Source: Flavobacteriales bacterium (GTDB taxonomy: Bacteria > Bacteroidota > Bacteroidia > NS11-12g > UBA955). From it: DNA of 12,302 nucleotides. The stretch's first letter is position 1. Every line of letters begins with the position of its first letter. The stretch lies in assembly GCA_947450405.1 (NCBI GenBank), contig CANFVI010000034.1, forward strand, positions 1 through 12,302, written 5' to 3'. This document shows positions 1-5,199 of this stretch, in pieces. The notes under the pieces are model-generated. The model ran no database searches, was not told the origin of the DNA, and was given only the letters and a program-made list of their open reading frames with translations. Position numbers and translations under genes: made by a program.

Positions 1-790
1 CTTCCGATTTTAAATAACTTCTGTCAGCACCATTTGTTAAAAATCCAGTTTCAATTAACACCGATGGCATAGCTGTTTTCCATAAAACCAAAAATCCTGC
101 TTGATTTACACCTTTTGTGTGAATTTTACTCTTTTTGTTTGTTTCTTCCTCTACCATGGTAGAAAATTTAAAACTCTGCTTTAAGAAAGCATTTTGAAGC
201 ATCGAAAAAATGATATATCCCTCTGGCGACTCTGGGTCAAATCCGCCATATCTGGCATTATCTTTATAATCAGATTCGTATTTAATTACCGAGTTTTCTC
301 TTTTTGAAACTTCTAAATTTCCAACTGTTTTATGAAGTCCCATAAAATAGGTTTCACTACCATTGGCCTTTGTATTGTCATTGGCATTGCAGTGAATAGA
401 AATAAACAAATCGGCCTGATATTTATTTGCAAAATTTGGACGTTCCCAAAGTTTCAAAGTTTTATCCGTTTTTCGGGTATAAAGTACTTTTATATCTTTT
501 AAACTATCTTCTACCAATTTCCCTACTTTTAATCCAATTGCCAACGTTACTTCTTTCTCCCAAATTTCACCCGCACCATTACAACCTGGATCTACTCCCC
601 CATGGCCTGGATCAATTACAATTACCTTTACCTTATCTAGTTTTCGCTTTACAATTTCTTGTTGATCCATTGACGGCATTAACATTAATATTATGAACGA
701 TGAAACCAACATCGAAACATTCCTTTTCAATTGCGAAAATGATTTTTCAATCGAAAAAAAATAGACTTTAAAAAAATTCGTTAATCTCAT
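1..790 (-). CDS. N-acetylmuramoyl-L-alanine amidase (Amidase_3), C-terminus cut by window edge
   Basis: This is a zinc hydrolase that cleaves the bond between N-acetylmuramic acid and L-alanine in peptidoglycan. I translated it from the reverse strand: 263 codons stay open to the window edge, so the C-terminus is missing. Visible motifs are DPGHGG (residues 60-65, zinc ligand H63), the E78 ligand in WEKE, SIHCNA (131-136, ligand H133) and the catalytic glutamate E247 in VLIETGF. Residues about 165-215 form an insertion that includes FDPESPEG; similar inserts are common in Bacteroidota amidases. A basic N-terminus (KRN at 22-24) precedes a hydrophobic stretch at 25-40, so the protein is exported or anchored. 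The start at 790 keeps the positive charges before that stretch. ATG at 712 is a possible alternative but would remove them. The gene is divergent from lptD with a 50-base gap. The family assignment is firm; the exact start is not. Confidence 0.93.
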   Translation of the reverse strand, partial: MRLTNFFKVYFFSIEKSFSQLKRNVSMLVSSFIILMLMPSMDQQEIVKRKLDKVKVIVIDPGHGGVDPGCNGAGEIWEKEVTLAIGLKVGKLVEDSLKDIKVLYTRKTDKTLKLWERPNFANKYQADLFISIHCNANDNTKANGSETYFMGLHKTVGNLEVSKRENSVIKYESDYKDNARYGGFDPESPEGYIIFSMLQNAFLKQSFKFSTMVEEETNKKSKIHTKGVNQAGFLVLWKTAMPSVLIETGFLTNGADRSYLKSE

Positions 791-840
791 ATAGTTGTAA
801 TGGCAAAAATTTTGCCGAATTTCGCACCTTTAATATATAA
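791..840. promoter_or_regulatory. Divergent promoter region between amidase and lptD, with a palindrome
   Basis: These 50 bases must carry the 5' signals of both divergent genes. Positions 802-816 form a palindrome with 7-base arms (GGCAAAA and TTTTGCC) around one central base. On the plus strand GTTG (794-797), a 19-base spacer and GAATTTCG (817-824) give a weak match to the Bacteroidota -33/-7 pattern in front of lptD. On the minus strand AATTTTTG (811 down to 804) matches five of the six fixed bases of TAnnTTTG in front of the amidase, but it has no TTG about 19 bases further upstream. The palindrome overlaps both candidate elements. The promoter assignments are inferred from consensus only. 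Confidence 0.45.
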
Positions 841-3420
841 ATGAAAGAAATATCCCTAAAACATATAGTCTCCGCATTGTGGATAGGGTTTATTCTGACG
901 TTTCAAATTAATCTAAAGGCACAATCAGCGCCTAAAACGGACAGCTTGTCTACAAAAAAAGACAGTTCTGGCATACCAAAACCAAAAAAGAAATCATTAG
1001 AGTCAATTGTTACATTCAAGGCGCATGACTCCATGAGCTTGAATTTTACATCAAAAAAAGTAAATTTATATAATGGTGCCGAAATTTTGATGGAAGAAAC
1101 AGATTTACATGCCTATTATATAGAGGTAGATTTAACCAATCGAGAATTATTTGCAAAGGGTGGATTGGATACAAATAAAAAATACGCATATAAACCAATT
1201 CTAAAAGACGGTGGTGATAAATACACGGCCGATTCAATGCGTTATAACAGTCAAAGTAAAAAAGGCAAAGTTTTTGGCTTGGCATTGGCACAAGATGAAG
1301 CCCATATTCAATTGGGCACTGTACTCAAACAAAAAGATGGCTCCTTCACAGGGGTACATGGCAAAATCACAACTTGCGATGACCCTCATCCCCATTTCTA
1401 TCTGAATGCTTCTAAATTAAAAGTCATTCCAAATAACAAAGCTTTGTTTGGGCCAGCAAATTTGGTTTTCCAAGGTATCCCTACTCCTTTATTTCTCCCT
1501 TTTGGAATGGCACCCCTTAAGAAAGGACAACGCAACGGCATTTTGTTTCCTAGTTTGGGATTTAACGGAGCAAATAGCAGCTATTTTTTGCAAAATTTTG
1601 GATACTACATGGGATTAGGCAAGTATTCAGATATACAAATCAGCACTGATGCCTATTTTAATGGTGATTTCAGAATGGGTCTGCAAACACAATATTTCAA
1701 AAGGTATAAATTTCGAGGGACATTGGCTCTGCAATATAGCAAGTTTGGAAATGGTGCAGAAGTAACTAGTCCTCAATTTGACCGCAATACGGATTTCAGC
1801 ATTCGATCGCAATTTAATTTAGACCCCAAATTATATCCAGGAATTACGTTTAACGGAAATATCAATATTGTAACAGGCGGTTATAATAAACGAAATTCAA
1901 GAGATATTAATTCACTGGCGAATAATCAGTTCACTTCTAGTGTTAATTATGGAACCAATTTCTTTAACAATAAAATGAATTTAAGTATGTCGGCCCGACA
2001 TACCCAAAATACAAGCACCCATGATTTCAGCTTAGAACTTCCATCTTTAAATTTATCTGTTTCTAGTTTAACTCCTTTTGCCAAGAAAAACGGGTCTAAC
2101 ACAAAATGGTATGAGCAAATACGATTGAGTTATAATGGAAGTATGTTGAATAAAATCAACACGAAAGATACCATTGTATTTAGTGAAAATTATGCCCAAG
2201 CATTCAACTCAATGGTTACTGGAGCAAGACATTCTATTCCAATTAGTACCAACATTAAACTATTCAAAGGTGCTATTAACTTTTCACCGAGTGTGAACTA
2301 TTCAGAAAACTGGGGTATTAAATCTATTGTAAAGCAATATGATCCTTTAACAAAAAAAGTAATTACACGAGATTCTCAAGGATTTACAAGACAGTATAAC
2401 TATAGTTTTTCGGCAAATGCCCAAGCCAATATTTACGGTACATTTTCAAACATCAAATTGGGAAAACTCAGGGCTATCAGACATACAATGTCGCCAAGTG
2501 TTGGGTTTTCATATGTGCCCGAAATTGACCCCGTTGCAAAAGGATGGACACGCCAATACCTAGACAGCAATCAGAAACTCATCAATTACAGTGCTTTTGA
2601 AAACAACCCTATGGGAGTATTATCACAAAACAAAGGTGGTTACTTGAATTTTGGATTAGGAAATAACTTGCAGGGAAAAAAAGTTACAAAGATTGACAGC
2701 GCGGGAAAAGAAAAAACTGAAAAGTTCAATATCATTGATCAATTAAGTTTCAGTACTTCTTATAATATGTTTGCCGACAGTTTCAAATGGAGCGATATTA
2801 GGGCATCTTTCAATACGGTAATATTCAAACAAGTTAGAATAAACAGTGGTGCAAACTTTAGTCCTTACCAAATCAATGAAAAAGGTCGGGTCATTAAAGA
2901 TTACAATATAATCAACGGTGGTAATTTGGCGCGTTTGAGATCTGTAGATTTCAACATTAATACAAGGCTATCGGCCGACATGTTTAAGAAGAAACCAACT
3001 CCAAAGCCAAAATTGGAAGACGGCGAAGAGAGAGAGATGGACGAAATCAAGCGTAAAACTTACGACTATTACGATTTCAACATTCCATGGTCTGTGAATT
3101 TTGCATACATGTGGCGCTACAACGCCGAAGAATTGAATCCATTGCGAAAAGTTAACACGAACAGCATTACCATTTCAGGAGATTTAAATTTAACCGAGGA
3201 ATGGAAAATAGCCTATCAAAGTGGTTATGATTTCAAATTGGGTAGAATGTCGGGATCACAATTTTCTGTAATTAGAAACCTACATTGCTGGCAAATTGAA
3301 TTCCAATGGATACCAGTTGGTTACGCCAAGCAATGGGTTTTCACCTTACGCCCGAAAAGCCGTTTATTGCAAGAATTAAAGCTGAATAAACGTTATTACA
3401 GCAATCCAGCTTTGATGTAA
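841..3420 (+). CDS. lptD: LptD-like outer-membrane LPS assembly protein (Bacteroidota type)
   Basis: This is the likely outer-membrane translocon that receives lipopolysaccharide from the periplasmic Lpt bridge and inserts it into the outer leaflet. The 859-residue protein starts with a signal peptide (residues about 1-28, ending KAQ). A low-complexity Lys/Ser/Pro linker follows to about 52, then an OstA/LptA-like beta-jellyroll (about 55-215), with TTCDDPHPHFYL at 177-188 and GIPTPLFLPFG at 212-222 leading into the barrel. The remaining 640 residues are rich in alternating-polarity strands, as expected for a large beta-barrel, and end with the conserved-looking LHCWQIEFQWIPVG block and a basic tail. 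A charged segment near residues 718-740 (PKPKLEDGEE) probably forms a loop. There are only two cysteines, C179 and C816. The ATG at 841 gives a proper signal peptide. I infer LptD from the domain order and motifs; an LptE partner is not in the window. Confidence 0.88.
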   Translation: MKEISLKHIVSALWIGFILTFQINLKAQSAPKTDSLSTKKDSSGIPKPKKKSLESIVTFKAHDSMSLNFTSKKVNLYNGAEILMEETDLHAYYIEVDLTNRELFAKGGLDTNKKYAYKPILKDGGDKYTADSMRYNSQSKKGKVFGLALAQDEAHIQLGTVLKQKDGSFTGVHGKITTCDDPHPHFYLNASKLKVIPNNKALFGPANLVFQGIPTPLFLPFGMAPLKKGQRNGILFPSLGFNGANSSYFLQNFGYYMGLGKYSDIQISTDAYFNGDFRMGLQTQYFKRYKFRGTLALQYSKFGNGAEVTSPQFDRNTDFSIRSQFNLDPKLYPGITFNGNINIVTGGYNKRNSRDINSLANNQFTSSVNYGTNFFNNKMNLSMSARHTQNTSTHDFSLELPSLNLSVSSLTPFAKKNGSNTKWYEQIRLSYNGSMLNKINTKDTIVFSENYAQAFNSMVTGARHSIPISTNIKLFKGAINFSPSVNYSENWGIKSIVKQYDPLTKKVITRDSQGFTRQYNYSFSANAQANIYGTFSNIKLGKLRAIRHTMSPSVGFSYVPEIDPVAKGWTRQYLDSNQKLINYSAFENNPMGVLSQNKGGYLNFGLGNNLQGKKVTKIDSAGKEKTEKFNIIDQLSFSTSYNMFADSFKWSDIRASFNTVIFKQVRINSGANFSPYQINEKGRVIKDYNIINGGNLARLRSVDFNINTRLSADMFKKKPTPKPKLEDGEEREMDEIKRKTYDYYDFNIPWSVNFAYMWRYNAEELNPLRKVNTNSITISGDLNLTEEWKIAYQSGYDFKLGRMSGSQFSVIRNLHCWQIEFQWIPVGYAKQWVFTLRPKSRLLQELKLNKRYYSNPALM

Positions 3421-3444
3421 TTCAACCTTTTTTCACTATATTTG
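3411..3444 (+). promoter_or_regulatory. Promoter of the peroxiredoxin/SUMF1 operon
   Basis: TATATTTG at 3437-3444 is a perfect match to the Bacteroidota -7 element TAnnTTTG. TTTG at 3411-3414, at the very end of lptD, lies 22 bases upstream, slightly longer than the usual spacing of about 19-21. Transcription would start around 3450, only a few bases before the ATG at 3455, giving an almost leaderless transcript. No terminator hairpin is visible between lptD and this gene, so read-through from lptD is also possible. Confidence 0.6.
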
Positions 3445-3454
3445 TTATACTAAC

Positions 3455-3922
3455 ATGTCTATTCAAATTCAACAACAAGCACCAGATTTTACTTTGGTAA
3501 ATTCTGAAAAAGAAACCATTACATTGTCATCATTACAGGGCAAAAATGTAGTTTTATTGTTTTTCCCGTTTGCATTTACAAGTGTTTGCACAGCAGAACT
3601 TTGTGATGTAAGAGATAATTATTCAGCATACCAAAGTTTAAACGCAGAAATATTGGCAATTTCTGTTGATTCAGTATTTACCCTTGACAAATGGAAACAA
3701 GAAATGAACTACCCTTTCCAAATGTTATCTGACTTCAACAAAGACGTTTCAACAGCCTACGATTGCATATATGATAGTTTTGCTTTTGGCACCAAGGGTG
3801 TTTCGAAAAGAGCTGCATTCGTAATTAACGCAAGTGGAACAGTTTGTTACGCTGAAGTTTTAGAAAATGCAGGTGAAATGCCAAACTTAGAAGCCATCAG
3901 GGCTTGCTTGGCAGCTTTATAA
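3455..3922 (+). CDS. Peroxiredoxin (AhpC/TSA superfamily, AhpE-like with BCP-type second cysteine)
   Basis: This is a thiol peroxidase that reduces hydrogen peroxide or organic hydroperoxides. It has no signal peptide, so it should act in the cytoplasm. The 155-residue protein is a complete thioredoxin-fold peroxiredoxin. Residues 3-30 hold the N-terminal strand (APDFTLVN), and the active site FAFTSVCTAELC lies at 39-50, with T42 and peroxidatic C45. R118 and R119 sites cannot both be catalytic; R119 in SKRAAFVI (117-124) is the likely conserved arginine. C50 lies five residues after C45, the spacing of the resolving cysteine in BCP/PrxQ enzymes; C104, C131 and C151 are further cysteines. Overall wording (LAISVDSVFTLDKWK, LSDFNKDVSTAY) is closer to the redoxin/AhpE-like proteins common in Bacteroidota. 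The next gene starts 10 bases after this stop, so the two are probably cotranscribed. The class is firm, the subfamily less so. Confidence 0.92.
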   Translation: MSIQIQQQAPDFTLVNSEKETITLSSLQGKNVVLLFFPFAFTSVCTAELCDVRDNYSAYQSLNAEILAISVDSVFTLDKWKQEMNYPFQMLSDFNKDVSTAYDCIYDSFAFGTKGVSKRAAFVINASGTVCYAEVLENAGEMPNLEAIRACLAAL

Positions 3923-3932
3923 TCCAATCTTT

Positions 3933-5069
3933 ATGATTTTGAGGGATATTTTATGTTTCGTATTGTTGGGGATATTTTCCTCTACTCATGCACAAGACCT
4001 ACCCCATCCCAAATACAACTTACGCTATCATTACACACATTTTGACCATCCTCTAAAAACCAAAGTGGATGAAAAAATTTCCGAAGCAATAATAAAAAAA
4101 TACCAACCAATTGGTCATGACACGTTTGATTTTTATATTAAAATTCAAGAACAATTGGGTTACGATACAATCAGGGCTAACGGATCCTCATTTTTAGTTA
4201 GCCCTTTTTATATTCAAAGATTTGAAGTTTCAAATAAAGAATTCCGTGAGTTTTTAAATGATTCTTTGCACACGTTGAGAATCAAATCTAAAATCTCTCA
4301 AAAATGGTTAACGCCCGATTTCAATGTGTGGACAGATAGATTCGTTTGGAACGAAGCCTATAAACAATATTATTTCCAACACAAGGCATATGACAATTAT
4401 CCGGTGGTTGGAGTTTCACAATTTCAAGCAACCGCCTATTGCGATTGGTTGGAAAGCAAATTGAATGAATCCTTAAAATCGGTCATTCCAAAGGGATATA
4501 AAATTGTTGTAGATTTACCTACTTCAGCTGAATTTTATGCGGCTGTTGATGAATGCATACTAAAGCCTACAATTAAATTCAATCAAAAGAAAATAAATAG
4601 GTTTGAGCCAGCAGTTTATCAATATGTTTTTGAAAATATGCCTCCTTATGCTGTGAATTTTAAACAAGTTTTTACGGATAGAATGGCGATTATCGAATCG
4701 AACCGGTATATTATTCCTGCCAATGTAATTCAAGACATTCCAAAGGGTTATTTACAAGTGCATCATTTACTTGGAAATGTAAGTGAATGGACAAGCACAA
4801 GGGCTTGGGGACATTTGTACAACAACAAAGATTTCATTTACACTAGACAGGGAAAAATTGTTCCGAATTTGGACGAAACACACAAACCGGAAGTATTATG
4901 TACATATTTGCGCGATGATGCGTCCCTCAAAACACATTTTGTTGTTAAGGGAGGTTCATGGATGCAAGATTTATTCTATATAGATCCAAGCAGTGTTGAA
5001 ATTTACCGTGGTGATCAAAAAAATGCATTTATCGGATTTCGCACGGTAATTCGTTTAAAAGCCTTGTAA
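3933..5069 (+). CDS. Exported SUMF1/FGE-fold protein without catalytic cysteines
   Basis: The 378-residue protein has an N-terminal signal peptide (about 1-20, ending THAQ) with no lipobox, so it is probably periplasmic or secreted. The rest matches the formylglycine-generating-enzyme (SUMF1, C-type-lectin-like) fold: FYIQRFEVSNKEFREFL at 92-108, YPVVGVSQFQATAYCDWLE at 156-174, DLPTSAEF at 194-201, LLGNVSEWTST at 279-289, VVKGGSWMQD at 337-346 and IGFRTVIR at 367-374. True FGE carries two catalytic cysteines just after the GGSW/GGSY motif; here the equivalent positions are Q345 and I350, so sulfatase-activating activity is unlikely. The family also includes non-catalytic or structural members such as the gliding/secretion proteins GldJ and GldK, but I see no feature that assigns it to either. 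The usual N-terminal PGGxFxMG motif is degenerate (NGSSFLV, 83-89). The gene lies 10 bases after the peroxiredoxin gene. Fold is confident, role unknown. Confidence 0.85.
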   Translation: MILRDILCFVLLGIFSSTHAQDLPHPKYNLRYHYTHFDHPLKTKVDEKISEAIIKKYQPIGHDTFDFYIKIQEQLGYDTIRANGSSFLVSPFYIQRFEVSNKEFREFLNDSLHTLRIKSKISQKWLTPDFNVWTDRFVWNEAYKQYYFQHKAYDNYPVVGVSQFQATAYCDWLESKLNESLKSVIPKGYKIVVDLPTSAEFYAAVDECILKPTIKFNQKKINRFEPAVYQYVFENMPPYAVNFKQVFTDRMAIIESNRYIIPANVIQDIPKGYLQVHHLLGNVSEWTSTRAWGHLYNNKDFIYTRQGKIVPNLDETHKPEVLCTYLRDDASLKTHFVVKGGSWMQDLFYIDPSSVEIYRGDQKNAFIGFRTVIRLKAL

Positions 5070-5084
5070 ATAAATGATTATTTG

Positions 5085-5105
5085 TTAATGTAATATTTAC
5101 ATTAA
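5085..5105. promoter_or_regulatory. 21-base perfect palindrome, candidate operator upstream of susC
   Basis: Two 9-base arms, TTAATGTAA and TTACATTAA, flank the trinucleotide TAT. The inner half-site TTACATT recurs at 5147-5153 and overlaps the -33 TTG of the susC promoter. A second, weaker AT-only dyad (AAATAA, four-base loop, TTATTT; 5068-5083) abuts it and overlaps the stop codon of the preceding gene. The palindrome has no G/C-rich stem and no T-tract, so it suits a protein-binding site better than an intrinsic terminator. This is inference from symmetry and position. Confidence 0.45.
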
Positions 5106-5151
5106 GTAAAATTTGTGGAATATTTTCTTGGCAAAAAGAGTAATTGTTACA

Positions 5152-5180
5152 TTGACACTTACTAAAAAAATCGTATATTG
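5152..5180 (+). promoter_or_regulatory. Promoter of the susCD operon
   Basis: TTG at 5152-5154 and TATATTG at 5174-5180 are separated by exactly 19 bases. This fits the Bacteroidota -33/-7 architecture, with one T missing from the canonical TAnnTTTG. Transcription would begin near 5187, leaving a leader of about 13 AT-rich bases before the ATG at 5200. This also argues against the upstream in-frame TTG at 5113 as the start, because it would place the promoter inside the coding region. Confidence 0.6.
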
Positions 5181-5199
5181 CCGTCCCAAATTTAAATTT

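Noticed and set aside
427..696. 89-codon plus-strand open frame rich in leucine and proline
   Set aside because: It lies antisense to the amidase, whose catalytic motifs are intact on the other strand; its composition is a by-product of that gene.
3421..3454. Terminator after lptD
   Set aside because: The gap has a T-run but no inverted repeat able to form a stem.
4783..4983. 66-codon plus-strand open frame
   Set aside because: It lies entirely inside the SUMF1-fold gene in another frame, and the host frame carries the conserved motifs.
3933..5069. Assignment as an active formylglycine-generating enzyme or sulfatase maturase
   Set aside because: Both catalytic cysteine positions after the GGSW motif are replaced (Q345 and I350), and there is no sulfatase gene in the window.
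5068..5083. AT-only dyad after the SUMF1-fold gene as a terminator
   Set aside because: The six-base stem contains no G or C and is not followed by a T-tract, so it is too weak to call as an intrinsic terminator.
5113..5199. In-frame upstream extension of susC from a TTG codon
   Set aside because: It covers the -33/-7 promoter elements and places 29 non-signal residues before a textbook signal peptide that starts at ATG 5200.
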